Source of the DNA: Cohnella lupini
GTDB taxonomy: Bacteria > Bacillota > Bacilli > Paenibacillales > Paenibacillaceae
Direction of reading: 5' to 3'
Length of the DNA: 64,000 bases
Assembly (NCBI RefSeq): GCF_003386205.1
Contig: NZ_QRDY01000001.1
Span: forward strand, 837,920 to 901,919
Under the pieces are notes generated by a model. That model saw only the letters and a program-made list of their open reading frames with translations, had not been told where the DNA came from and ran no database searches. Shown here piece after piece: positions 42,433-50,995 of the stretch. Each line of letters opens with the position of its first letter. Positions within the stretch are counted from its first letter, which is position 1. The position numbers and the translations under genes were made by a program.

Positions 42433-43436
42433 TCTCGACCGCTAAAGTTCAAAAGCAAGTATTCGTCCTCGTGGCCATGCTTCTCGTCATCGCGGTGACG
42501 ATCGTCGTCGGAATGGGCACCGGCTCCGGTTCGCTTCCTTTCGATCGTCTGCTCTCGACGCTGTTCGGGCACGGCACCGCCAAGGAGGATCTCTTGCTGT
42601 ACTCCATCCGTCTGCCCCGCATGGCCGTTACCTTGCTGTCCGGCATGGCATTGGCTCTGTCCGGCGCGATACTGCAAGGCATTACGCGCAACGATTTGGC
42701 CGATCCTGGAATAGTCGGCATAAATGCGGGAGCCGGTGCGGCTATTTCGGCTTTTTTCCTGTATTTCCCGCTTGATCCTAAAACGTTCGCTTATATGCTT
42801 CCGCTTGTCGCGTTCGGGGGAGGTTTGGCGACCGCCGTTCTCATCTACTTATTCTCTTATTCCAAAGCGACAGGATTGCAACCCGTTAAGCTCGTGCTCG
42901 TCGGAGTCGGGTTCGCGCTTGCGCTGTCCGGCTTGATGATCGTTCTGATCTCCTCGACCGATTTAAGGAAGTTCGATTTTATCGCGAAGTGGCTCGCGGG
43001 GAATATCTGGGGAGTGGATTGGCCGTTCGTATACGCGCTGCTGCCATGGCTTGTGATCCTTTTTCCGTATACGCTGTATAAGTCGCACACCCTCAATCTG
43101 CTGGCGATGGACGAATCGATTGCCGTCGGGGCGGGCGTCTCCATCAACCGGGATAGGCTGTTGCTGCTCGGGGCAGCCGTTGCTCTTGCAGCTGCGGCGG
43201 TATCCGTCACCGGGGGCATCGCGTTCGTCGGCTTGATGGCTCCCCATATAGCCAAGTCGATCGTAGGACGCCGCCATCAATATTTTGTCCCTCTCGCCGT
43301 ATTAATGGGCGGGTGGCTGCTCTTGTTCGCCGATACCATCGGGCACAATTTCATTGAGCCGGTCGGCATTCCCGCGGGCATTATGGTCGCGCTCATCGGC
43401 GGACCTTACTTTCTGTTTCTGTTGTTGAAGAAGTAG
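42429..43436 (+). CDS. FecCD siderophore permease, second subunit
   Basis: 335 residues with about ten hydrophobic helices. The family motifs LLYSIRLPRMAVTLLSGMALALSGAILQGITRN and GGIAFVGLMAPHIAKSIVG are intact, plus the ending DTIGHNFIEPVGIPAGI. With the frameshifted partner it would form the channel for the ferric siderophore. Its ATG overlaps the partner's stop. No ATPase gene is adjacent; such systems often borrow a shared ATPase (as YusV does in Bacillus). Confidence 0.9.
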   Translation: MISTAKVQKQVFVLVAMLLVIAVTIVVGMGTGSGSLPFDRLLSTLFGHGTAKEDLLLYSIRLPRMAVTLLSGMALALSGAILQGITRNDLADPGIVGINAGAGAAISAFFLYFPLDPKTFAYMLPLVAFGGGLATAVLIYLFSYSKATGLQPVKLVLVGVGFALALSGLMIVLISSTDLRKFDFIAKWLAGNIWGVDWPFVYALLPWLVILFPYTLYKSHTLNLLAMDESIAVGAGVSINRDRLLLLGAAVALAAAAVSVTGGIAFVGLMAPHIAKSIVGRRHQYFVPLAVLMGGWLLLFADTIGHNFIEPVGIPAGIMVALIGGPYFLFLLLKK

Positions 43437-43495
43437 TCGTGAAGGCACTGTGAAGAGAAACCGTAGTATGCACAACCGTATAAGATAGTCGAATT

Positions 43496-43533
43496 AAGAG
43501 CACGGTGGGTAACTTCCGTTGCTCTTTATTTTT
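43496..43533 (+). terminator. Terminator closing iron-uptake cluster
   Basis: AAGAGCACGG pairs imperfectly with CCGTTGCTCTT, then ATTTTT. Confidence 0.65.
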
Positions 43534-43689
43534 ACGCTGTTTTCGTAAATATTATTGCTAATAAGGATAAGATTCAATCCGACAACAGGATGCCTATACA
43601 CGTGTTCGATAAAATGACTAATTCATTGAAGGAATTTGGGATTTGTTGTAATATGTTTGAGGCGTTAATAGCTGGGAGGAGAATATAAG

Positions 43690-44424
43690 GTGGAGTATAT
43701 TGGTCCGAAGGCGTATGATAATCAAGAGTTTTTCAATCAATATATGAGAAGAAGACACAGAGACGAAAGTCCAAACACTCTTATTGAGAAGCCAGTAATA
43801 TTAGAATTGCTTGGCGACGTATCTGATAAGGCCATATTAGATTTAGGTTGTGGAGATGGCTCACTTGGAATCGAACTTATAAATCATGGAATCAAATCTT
43901 ATCACGGCGTTGAAGGTTCAAAAAATATGTACCTCAAAGCACTAGAAAATTTAATTTCCCCTGAGGCTAAGATGGAATTGACGACCATGGAAGACTATTC
44001 ATATCCCCAGGAGAATTTTGACATCGTTGTTTCGCAGTTAGCGATTCACTATATCGAAGATTTCAATAAACTAGCGCACAATATCTTTCAAACGCTAAAA
44101 TTAAATGGGAAACTGGTGTTCAGCGTTCAACATCCATTACTCACTTCTTCTTTTGAGAGCATGACGAGCAGTGGAAGAAGATATAATTGGATAGTTGATG
44201 ACTACTTTCATAGTGGGAAACGCACAGAACCATGGATTGGAGAGCAAGTTGTAAAGTTCCATCGAACGATTGAAAATTATTTCTTAACACTTCAAAATGC
44301 TGGCTTTGTAATCAATAGCTTACGCGAGCCCATGCCCGATAAACAGTATTTTTCGGATAATGAAGAATACTTGAGACGAATGCGTATTCCTTTGTTCTTG
44401 TTATTTTCCTGTTCGAAATCTTAA
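43690..44424 (+). CDS. Class I SAM-dependent methyltransferase
   Basis: 244 residues, GTG start behind GGGAGGAG. SAM-binding motif I is ILDLGCGDGSLGIEL (about 52-66), and NFDIVVSQLAIHYIED (about 112-127) is motif IV-like. The family methylates small molecules, proteins or RNA; I cannot tell the target. AT-rich compared with its neighbours, hinting at separate acquisition. Confidence 0.82.
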   Translation: MEYIGPKAYDNQEFFNQYMRRRHRDESPNTLIEKPVILELLGDVSDKAILDLGCGDGSLGIELINHGIKSYHGVEGSKNMYLKALENLISPEAKMELTTMEDYSYPQENFDIVVSQLAIHYIEDFNKLAHNIFQTLKLNGKLVFSVQHPLLTSSFESMTSSGRRYNWIVDDYFHSGKRTEPWIGEQVVKFHRTIENYFLTLQNAGFVINSLREPMPDKQYFSDNEEYLRRMRIPLFLLFSCSKS

Positions 44425-44497
44425 CACTGAGTTAAAACAGAGATGATATGATTAAGCATTATTGCAGTCTTACATACATAAAGGAGAATTGGAATCT

Positions 44498-45709
44498 GTG
44501 CATATGGAACCCTTAAACGATCCGGATACGGGAACGAGCAAGTTCAAGTCCGTATTGGAAGTACTTTTTGTTTCGACTTCACTGGGTTTAACCTCGTTCG
44601 GCGGGCCGATAGCCCATCTAGGTTATTTTCATAATGAGTACGTAAAACGCAGAAATTGGTTGGATGAACGAAGCTACACGGACTTAGTCGCGCTCTGTCA
44701 ATTTTTGCCCGGGCCGGCTAGCAGTCAAGTGGGTATCGGAATAGGAGTCATGCGGGCGGGCGTATTCGGAGGGATCGCCGCATGGATCGGGTTTACCTTG
44801 CCTTCCGTTCTGGTTTTGATTTTCTTCGCCTTATTGGCTCGGGGCTTTGATATGGGAAGCGCCGGATGGATTCACGGACTAAAGATCGTAGCGGTAGCAA
44901 TCGTTGCTCATGCCGTATGGGGAATGGGCAAAAAACTCATTACGGATCGCAATCGGGCAACAATAGCGTTAGCGGCGACAACCATAACTTTATTGTGGCA
45001 AACTTCGCTCAGTCAAGTATTGATCATTTTCTTAGCCGCTATAATAGGTTTTTTCCTGTACAAAAATAAAACGGTTGATCAATTACCGGAGATACATGTA
45101 CCTATAAAACGATCATTTGCGGTAATATGCTTAATCATATTTTTTGGCTTATTATTATTGCTCCCTCTGTTGAGGGAAGTATCATCCTCGCATTGGATTG
45201 CGATGTTTGATAGTTTCTACAGGTCGGGATCTCTCGTGTTTGGCGGAGGGCACGTCGTTCTCCCTCTACTTGAAAGAGAAGTCGTATCCGGCGGGTGGAT
45301 TTCGAGCGAAGACTTCCTAACCGGTTACGGTGCAACTCAAGCAGTACCTGGTCCTTTGTTTACATTCGCGGCTTATATCGGAGCGGTGATGAACGGTTGG
45401 CTGGGCGCGGCGGTTGCAACGGTAGCCATATTCCTGCCGGCTTTTCTTCTGGTTATGGGAGCTTTGCCATTCTGGACATCCCTTAGGCGAAGCCCGAAAA
45501 TACAAGGTGCACTCCACGGTATTAACGCTGCCGTGGTGGGTATTTTATTATCGGCGCTCTATCATCCGATCTGGACAAGTTCCATTCTCGCGCCGGAAGA
45601 CTTCGTTTTAGCATGCATCCTTTTTGTCATGCTTGCTTACTGGAATTCACCTTCGTGGCTTGTGGTTCTTTCCGGTGTGTTAGGCGGGGTATTAATAAGC
45701 TATCTATGA
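44498..45709 (+). CDS. chrA: Chromate transporter, ChrA family
   Basis: 403 residues from GTG 44498, 10 bases after AAGGAGA. Two homologous halves: first FGGPIAHLGYFHNEYV with CQFLPGPASSQVGIGIG, second FGGGHVVLPLLEREV with GYGATQAVPGPLFTFAAYIG. The two-domain (long-chain) CHR architecture and the motif PGP in both halves are those of proteins that export chromate or sulfate-like anions. A proton or anion antiport mechanism is family knowledge. It is monocistronic. Confidence 0.88.
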   Translation: MHMEPLNDPDTGTSKFKSVLEVLFVSTSLGLTSFGGPIAHLGYFHNEYVKRRNWLDERSYTDLVALCQFLPGPASSQVGIGIGVMRAGVFGGIAAWIGFTLPSVLVLIFFALLARGFDMGSAGWIHGLKIVAVAIVAHAVWGMGKKLITDRNRATIALAATTITLLWQTSLSQVLIIFLAAIIGFFLYKNKTVDQLPEIHVPIKRSFAVICLIIFFGLLLLLPLLREVSSSHWIAMFDSFYRSGSLVFGGGHVVLPLLEREVVSGGWISSEDFLTGYGATQAVPGPLFTFAAYIGAVMNGWLGAAVATVAIFLPAFLLVMGALPFWTSLRRSPKIQGALHGINAAVVGILLSALYHPIWTSSILAPEDFVLACILFVMLAYWNSPSWLVVLSGVLGGVLISYL

Positions 45710-45763
45710 GATACAACTGCATGCGAGCGTTCCGGCAAATGCGGCGGTTGCAGAAGGAAAGGA

Positions 45764-45790
45764 GGCTACCGAGATTTTCGGTAGTCTATT
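45764..45790 (+). terminator. Weak hairpin after chromate gene
   Basis: CTACCGA pairs with TCGGTAG; no T-run, so it is only a possible terminator. Confidence 0.4.
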
Positions 45791-45884
45791 GTATGTCTAG
45801 GGATGGATATTTTTGAATAATAAGGTAAAATGAAGTTGGTTTAGGAGAGAAAAGAACGGTATCGATGAGGAGAGTGAAGAAGGA

Positions 45885-46499
45885 TTGTTAGTCACTAATT
45901 CAAAGAAGCCGCTTAAGATTATTACCATTTCGTTGCTGGTCCTGATTATTGTCCTAACCCTTGGTTACATGGGCTTCTATACGTATGGTCGTTCGATCGA
46001 CGTGACGATCAAAGGCGTTAATTACCAGCTAGGACCTGATAATAGCGAAGTTCTTCAACCCGAAACTCTTACCATTAAAGGAACATGGTCTAGAAGCTTG
46101 AAAGGCATAAGAACCTTCAAGGGCACCATTACGTTCGAGCATGATTCGAATCCCGTTCCGCTAGAAAGCAGGGAAACTACCGTCCGCTTCACTCCGGAAG
46201 GATTCGGGGTGGTCTCGTACATTTATTTAGAAAATACAAGTTCAGGCGGGGTCATGCCAAGAGCCTATAGCTACGGTGTTTTATTCGCGAATTCCGATTT
46301 CAGCTCTGTAACATTTCAGAGAATGAGAGAAGACGAGGTTACGACAGGCAGGCCGCCAGGAAGAGGCTGGAGTGGGAAAGACGGTTTGATGTTTGCCGGG
46401 CCGGCGACGACTCGGGAGCAAGCTCTTATGATTTCTAATGGACTGATGAAAAAACATTTAAATAACAATTACGTCGGTGGCCAATATGTCTTAAAGTAA
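45885..46499 (+). CDS. Hypothetical membrane-anchored protein
   Basis: 204 residues. TTG 45885 follows a GAAGAAGG-type site. Residues about 12-32 form an uncleaved membrane anchor, then an extracellular beta-rich domain (GVNYQLGPDNSEVLQPETLTI, VPLESRETTVRF). The second half is glycine-rich with PPGRGWSGKDGLMFAGPATT. No known family is recognised. A terminator hairpin follows. Confidence 0.6.
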   Translation: MLVTNSKKPLKIITISLLVLIIVLTLGYMGFYTYGRSIDVTIKGVNYQLGPDNSEVLQPETLTIKGTWSRSLKGIRTFKGTITFEHDSNPVPLESRETTVRFTPEGFGVVSYIYLENTSSGGVMPRAYSYGVLFANSDFSSVTFQRMREDEVTTGRPPGRGWSGKDGLMFAGPATTREQALMISNGLMKKHLNNNYVGGQYVLK

Positions 46500-46530
46500 T
46501 TCGTAACGATCATTGGTTTCTCTACAAGAT

Positions 46531-46561
46531 AAAGCTCCAAGGAATGATTCCTTGGAGCTTT
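46531..46561. terminator. Bidirectional terminator between convergent genes
   Basis: AAAGCTCCAAGGAAT and ATTCCTTGGAGCTTT form a perfect 15-bp stem. Confidence 0.85.
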
Positions 46562-46569
46562 ATTCATGC

Positions 46570-47043
46570 TTATGTTTGGCTTAGGGCTTTGATCGCCTTG
46601 ATCATCTGTCGTATCGAACCGAGATGGTAGGCGGAGTGAGCGATCGTTCCCAACAGAACAGTCGATGTCCGCTCATCTAAGGAGTCGAGTGAATCGATCT
46701 TTTTAAGTAGCGTTGCGTATTCTTGTTGAAGCTCGTCATTAAATTGTGCCCACGTAATTGTATCAACATTTGTGATTTTCCAGGATGCTTTCCAATCCTT
46801 ACTGGGTTCTTCTTCATTTAAGTCGGAATTCGCAACCCACAAGTAATAGCGGGCATGATCCGTTTGCGCGGCGATTGTCGTACCGTTGACGGATATTGAA
46901 GCATCTTCTGCCGATATTTTATCAAGCGTCCCGAATAAACCGCTACCAGGCTTCGCTTCCGTGTACCAGCTTGCGTTTTCTTCGGGCCCATCAAATGTTT
47001 CCTTCAACAAGGTTCTAACAGCTACCAACATCGGGTTGTCCAT
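46570..47043 (-). CDS. DinB superfamily protein
   Basis: 157 residues from the ATG complementary to 47041-47043, behind AGGAGGT. Four-helix bundle with AAQTDHARYYLW containing a His and the closing IAHSAYHLGSIRQM, whose His residues are typical DinB metal ligands. Function unknown; some DinB proteins are thiol transferases. It is divergent from a CGNR regulator with a 115 bp gap that carries repeated GGTTATAGT sites, suggesting regulatory linkage. Confidence 0.8.
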   Translation of the reverse strand: MDNPMLVAVRTLLKETFDGPEENASWYTEAKPGSGLFGTLDKISAEDASISVNGTTIAAQTDHARYYLWVANSDLNEEEPSKDWKASWKITNVDTITWAQFNDELQQEYATLLKKIDSLDSLDERTSTVLLGTIAHSAYHLGSIRQMIKAIKALSQT

Positions 47044-47086
47044 CTCAGTACCTCCTAAATTTTCATTAACCACCAAAATTACTTTA

Positions 47087-47146
47087 GACGGTTATAGTTT
47101 GACTGACTTGTATCTAACTTTCAATATGCATTATGATGGTTATAGT
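47087..47146. promoter_or_regulatory. Repeated sites in divergent promoter region
   Basis: GACGGTTATAGT (47087-47098) and GATGGTTATAGT (47135-47146) are direct repeats 48 bp apart, with one mismatch. They lie between the DinB and CGNR genes and could be regulator binding sites. Confidence 0.4.
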
Positions 47147-47158
47147 AAAGGAGTTTTG

Positions 47159-47773
47159 ATGATGTCGGAAACGAACCCTTATATGATGGTCGGAGAACGT
47201 TTGTGTATGGACTTCATCAATACCGTCAGCTGGCGGGAAAGTGCCGATAAAAGGCGGGAATGGTTTACGAGTTACGCCAAATGGGTCGATTGGTGCATCC
47301 ATGCCGAAGTCTTGACCGGACAACAAGCAAAAGCGCTTCTTTTAGAAGCGGAGGAGAAACCGTCCGAAGCGGGAGATGTTCTGAAGCAGGCGATTGAAAT
47401 GAGAGAAGTCATGTATCGAATCTTCAAGTCCATTTCCAAAGATATATCTCCGCACCAGCCAGACCTGGAACTTTTCAATGCGTCTGTGAGCCACTTCTAT
47501 CAAACTTTGCAAATAATCCATGAGAAGGATCATTACACTTTGAAGTTCAAGCAAACCGAGAATAACTTGGGCATTATGCTTCCTCCGATTTTGCAATCGG
47601 CCGTAGATTTACTCATTTCCAATAACGACTTGGAACGAGTTAAACAATGCGAGGGAGACCCTTGCGGATGGTTGTTCTTCGATACGAGCCGGAACCGGAG
47701 CCGACGCTGGTGTTCAATGTCCGATTGCGGCAATCGTGCCAAAGCACGACGATTTTACCAAAAAGAAAAGTGA
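47159..47773 (+). CDS. CGNR zinc-finger transcription regulator
   Basis: 204 residues from ATG 47159 (or 47162), behind AAAGGAG; the longer frame upstream overlaps the DinB gene. N-terminal ABATE-like domain (GERLCMDFINTVSWR), helical middle, and a C-terminal zinc finger: CEGDPCGWLFFDTSRNRSRRW followed by CSMSDCGNRAKARRFY, four cysteines with the CGNR signature. It is a stress-ligand-type DNA-binding protein; the likely target is the divergent DinB gene. Confidence 0.85.
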   Translation: MMSETNPYMMVGERLCMDFINTVSWRESADKRREWFTSYAKWVDWCIHAEVLTGQQAKALLLEAEEKPSEAGDVLKQAIEMREVMYRIFKSISKDISPHQPDLELFNASVSHFYQTLQIIHEKDHYTLKFKQTENNLGIMLPPILQSAVDLLISNNDLERVKQCEGDPCGWLFFDTSRNRSRRWCSMSDCGNRAKARRFYQKEK

Positions 47774-47837
47774 CCTTAATCGGTCACTTCGCTCAAATGA
47801 TGCTGTTCAATTTTTGTTAATGGGATATAAAACAGTC

Positions 47838-48056
47838 TTAACTTTTGAAAGCTAATCCACCTGTTTGCAAAGCAACCCTAAGCTTAGGGATAGAACCCGG
47901 TCCCATGCCGTGGAATCGTAAGATTTCTACTTCGCTGTAGGCGGATAGCTGTTGCAAGGTCGTTATGCCGTTATTCTCCAATGCGCGTCTGGCCGGTGCA
48001 GAGAGTACGGATAGAAACCCGCTTTCAGGGTCGGTATTTTTCTTCGAAGTCGTCAT
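47838..48056 (-). CDS. Stand-alone RNA polymerase alpha-CTD-like protein
   Basis: 72 residues, behind AGAGGAGC. The sequence LSAPARRALENNGITTLQQLS then FHGMGPGSIPKLRVALQ has the two helix-hairpin-helix-like motifs of the RpoA C-terminal domain, without any other domain. Such small proteins occur in Bacillales; they might compete with the alpha-CTD or act as DNA-binding adaptors, but this is inference. Confidence 0.7.
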   Translation of the reverse strand: MTTSKKNTDPESGFLSVLSAPARRALENNGITTLQQLSAYSEVEILRFHGMGPGSIPKLRVALQTGGLAFKS

Positions 48057-48086
48057 GTTAAATAGCTCCTCTTATCAAGAATCATC

Positions 48087-48623
48087 TTACTTGATTTTAT
48101 TGTCGAAACGTCTTCGGATCAAGATACAGATAGACGTAATCATGACTAAAGAAATGAACGCTATCAGGAAAGCGCCCACTTGTGTTTCTTTCGAAAATTG
48201 CTTTAGGTCTTCACTCGCAAGCGATAGTTCTTTAGTTCCTCCGCATACCGTATCCGTTGCGTATTCTCCTTCTTCATATTGAGATAGATAATTCTCCTTC
48301 GTCGTCTTGTAAGCATAAACGAGGTAATCGGTTCCTTTAACGAATTCGGAGCCAACGGCAGTTACGATCGATATCTTATTATTGACTTCGCCCTTGAATA
48401 CGGATTGAACTTCAAACGTTGCCCAGCGTTTCGGATTCAAAGTGCCGACGTTCTTAGACGATGTTTCGGTGAATGTTCCTACAAAGATCAAATCGCTTCT
48501 TTTAAGTAATTGATTCGGTTCAAAATAGACGCATGAGGTTGCAAAGCTAGCGTTCGTTGAGAAAACGAGAAATACGATCATCCAAATCACCGCGGCAATT
48601 CCGAATCGTTTGAATAAGATCAT
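48087..48623 (-). CDS. Secreted/anchored protein with TIMP-like N-terminal pattern
   Basis: 178 residues from the ATG at 48621-48623 (next to GGAGGA; 48638 is an alternative). Signal peptide or anchor about 6-26, then CVYFEPNQLLKRSDLIFVGTFTE, the pattern of the small NTR/TIMP-like family in Bacillales, with an intradomain Cys near 127. The C-terminus has a second hydrophobic segment (about 148-168) ending in basic residues, so it may be anchored at both ends. Function unknown. Confidence 0.6.
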   Translation of the reverse strand: MILFKRFGIAAVIWMIVFLVFSTNASFATSCVYFEPNQLLKRSDLIFVGTFTETSSKNVGTLNPKRWATFEVQSVFKGEVNNKISIVTAVGSEFVKGTDYLVYAYKTTKENYLSQYEEGEYATDTVCGGTKELSLASEDLKQFSKETQVGAFLIAFISLVMITSICILIRRRFDNKIK

Positions 48624-48785
48624 AATTCCTCCCACCAAGCCTTCTATATGAGTCTTGTATTTTATTCTATTAGTTTATCAAAAATACTTCAAAGAGTACG
48701 TAATATCCGCGAGTCGGATGGTTGAGACATGAAAAAAGCCGCAAATATGCGGCTTCTCTCACAACTATGTTCCATAAACGATAAG

Positions 48786-49565
48786 TTAAGCTAAACTTTC
48801 ATTTAGAGGCTTGACGGCTTGCATCGCAGGCACGGGATCGTTACAGGTCATCAACGTAACTCCGCATCCAAGCGCGTATTCGACTTGCTCGGCGTTGTCC
48901 GGACAATAACACCAAGGGAGCAAGCCCATAGTTTTGTAGCGTTCTACAGCTTCCGGCGTTAACAGCGGCATGTGGATGCCGATCGCCCACATCTGGCTGT
49001 AAGTTCCTTCCGGTCCTTGCTTGAAATTGTGCATTTCTTGCTCGGGAAAACCCTGCATTCTGACGCCATAGGTGCGATGGAGGTAGGCAGTAAGATTAGC
49101 GTCAAAGCTAGTAAATACGCAGCGATCGAGCAATTCCTTGGTTTCGAGCAATGCAACGGCCTTATCGGCGACTTCTTCGGAATGGATGCTAGGCTTGATC
49201 TCCACATTCAGGAGAACGTGGGGATATCGCTCGAGTAACTCGCACAATTCCTCCAATGTCGGGATCGGTAGCCCTGCGAACCGTTCGTTGAACCAACCGC
49301 CGGCGTCCAATTGCTTGAGCTCCGCTAGCGAGAAGCTGCTTACCTCGCCGGTTCCGTTCGTCGTGCGATTGACGGTTTCGTCGTGAATAATGACGACGAA
49401 ACCGTCCTTGGACAGGCGAAGGTCGAATTCGATCATGTCGACGCCTAGCTCCAACGCTTTCTCGAACGCGAGAATCGTATTCTCGGGGTATTCGGATTTA
49501 TAACCGCGATGCCCGGCGACGATGACGGCTGAGCCTAGAGCCAGAGTTTCGATCATACCGCTCAT
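48786..49565 (-). CDS. ugpQ: Glycerophosphodiester phosphodiesterase
   Basis: 259 residues. GDPD fold with the motif VAGHRGYKSEYPENTILAFEKA, the metal-binding MIEFDLRLSKDG and HDETVNRTTNGTG. No signal peptide, so it acts in the cytoplasm, hydrolysing imported glycerophosphodiesters to glycerol-3-phosphate and an alcohol. Its position as the last gene of the Ugp-type operon fits UgpQ; it follows the binding-protein gene by 6 bp. Confidence 0.9.
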   Translation of the reverse strand: MSGMIETLALGSAVIVAGHRGYKSEYPENTILAFEKALELGVDMIEFDLRLSKDGFVVIIHDETVNRTTNGTGEVSSFSLAELKQLDAGGWFNERFAGLPIPTLEELCELLERYPHVLLNVEIKPSIHSEEVADKAVALLETKELLDRCVFTSFDANLTAYLHRTYGVRMQGFPEQEMHNFKQGPEGTYSQMWAIGIHMPLLTPEAVERYKTMGLLPWCYCPDNAEQVEYALGCGVTLMTCNDPVPAMQAVKPLNESLA

Positions 49566-49571
49566 CCCTTC

Positions 49572-50936
49572 TTACTGGCCGAGAATACGCTCGGCTTCTT
49601 TTTTGAATGTAGCCAACGTCGATTTAATGTCTTTGCTGTCGTACATAATGGCTTGGATCGCCGAGTTGAATTCGTTCATGACTTCCGGCCATACGACGGA
49701 TTTGTTCGTATCTACGGCATATTGGAGCTGATCGAAAGCGACTTTGCGGTTCGGTTCCTTCGCCCATAGATCTTGGATCTCTTTCGATTCGGACATCGCT
49801 TTCGTGAACGGAAGATAGCCGGATTGCAGAATGAAAGCCAAGCTGCCTTGAGGATCGGTTTCCAACCAACGGATGAACTCCCACGCGGCTTCTTTGTTTT
49901 TGGACGAAGCCAGCATCGCAACGTTACCGCCGCCCGTTGGGTTCGCGTATTGCTTGTTCTGAGGCAGGAAGGCCGTTACGTAGTCGAAATCGACTTCGCT
50001 GGCCAGACCGCCGATGCTGCCCGTCGATTGGAACATCATGGCGACTTTGCCGCTGGTGAACAATTGGTTAGCGACCGTACCGGAATCTTGAGTCGGAGGA
50101 TAGAAGAGGGCTCCGGATTTCTGCAGATCCTTCAGATATCCGAATACGTCCTCTCCGATGCCGTTGTCGAAGAAGTCGATGGTCTTTTTGTCGTCGCTGA
50201 AGAACTTGCCGCCATCCTGAGTGATCATCGCGATCGGGTACCAAGTGTCATAAGGCATAGTCAGGCCGTATTGCGTCACTTCATTGCCGGATTTCACGAC
50301 TAGCGCGTTGGCAGCCTTCTTCATTTCGTCCCAGTTCGTCGGAATAGCAATTCCTTTGGCGTCGAGAAGCGTCTTGTTCACGTGGAGAATAGGAGTAGAC
50401 CGGTTCAGCGGAAGCGCGAGCAGCTTGTCGTTGAAGACGGAGTGTCCCATAAGGCCGGGGATAAAATCGTCCTGGCTCATCCCGGAGGCCGTCAGCATCG
50501 GATTCATATCCTCCAACGCGTCGGCATCGGCGAACATTTCGACATAAGCGCGTTCAAGCATGGTGACGTCGGGTCCGGTATTCGACGCGATCGACTGCTG
50601 CAGCTTAGTGACAGTCTCGTCGTAAGTGCCTTGGAAAGTGCCGACGACTTCGATATTCGGATGGGAATCGTTGAAGCGCTTGAGCAGCGCATCCATGTAT
50701 TCAGCGTTCTTCCCGCTAAGGGAATGCCAGAACTGGATGGTCGTTTTCTCGGTAGAGGCCGGTTCGGACGATGCCGGAGCGGATGCCGACTCGGAAGCGG
50801 GCGGCGTCGAGCTTGCGGCCGCGTTATTGCCTGAATTATCGTTAGCGCTATTTCCGCAAGCCGCAAGAATGAGTACCATCATGGCCGTGATTAGGATCAG
50901 ACCCAACGAGCTTTTCATGTTTGTCATGCGTTTCAT
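49572..50936 (-). CDS. ugpB: Glycerol-phosphate-type ABC substrate-binding lipoprotein
   Basis: 454 residues from the ATG at 50934-50936, behind GGAGGG; upstream codons in frame are not coding. Lipobox LAAC (Cys27) and a Ala/Ser-rich linker precede a family-1 binding fold: TTIQFWHSLSGKNAEYMDALLKRFN, as in UgpB. Ligand inference (sn-glycerol-3-phosphate or glycerophosphodiesters) rests on neighbouring UgpC-like ATPase, GDPD and EgsA genes. Confidence 0.85.
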   Translation of the reverse strand: MKRMTNMKSSLGLILITAMMVLILAACGNSANDNSGNNAAASSTPPASESASAPASSEPASTEKTTIQFWHSLSGKNAEYMDALLKRFNDSHPNIEVVGTFQGTYDETVTKLQQSIASNTGPDVTMLERAYVEMFADADALEDMNPMLTASGMSQDDFIPGLMGHSVFNDKLLALPLNRSTPILHVNKTLLDAKGIAIPTNWDEMKKAANALVVKSGNEVTQYGLTMPYDTWYPIAMITQDGGKFFSDDKKTIDFFDNGIGEDVFGYLKDLQKSGALFYPPTQDSGTVANQLFTSGKVAMMFQSTGSIGGLASEVDFDYVTAFLPQNKQYANPTGGGNVAMLASSKNKEAAWEFIRWLETDPQGSLAFILQSGYLPFTKAMSESKEIQDLWAKEPNRKVAFDQLQYAVDTNKSVVWPEVMNEFNSAIQAIMYDSKDIKSTLATFKKEAERILGQ

Positions 50937-50995
50937 ATACAGTTTCCCTCCACGGTTTTGTTTGTTTTTATATTTATCTGAAAGGGACCAAATCG

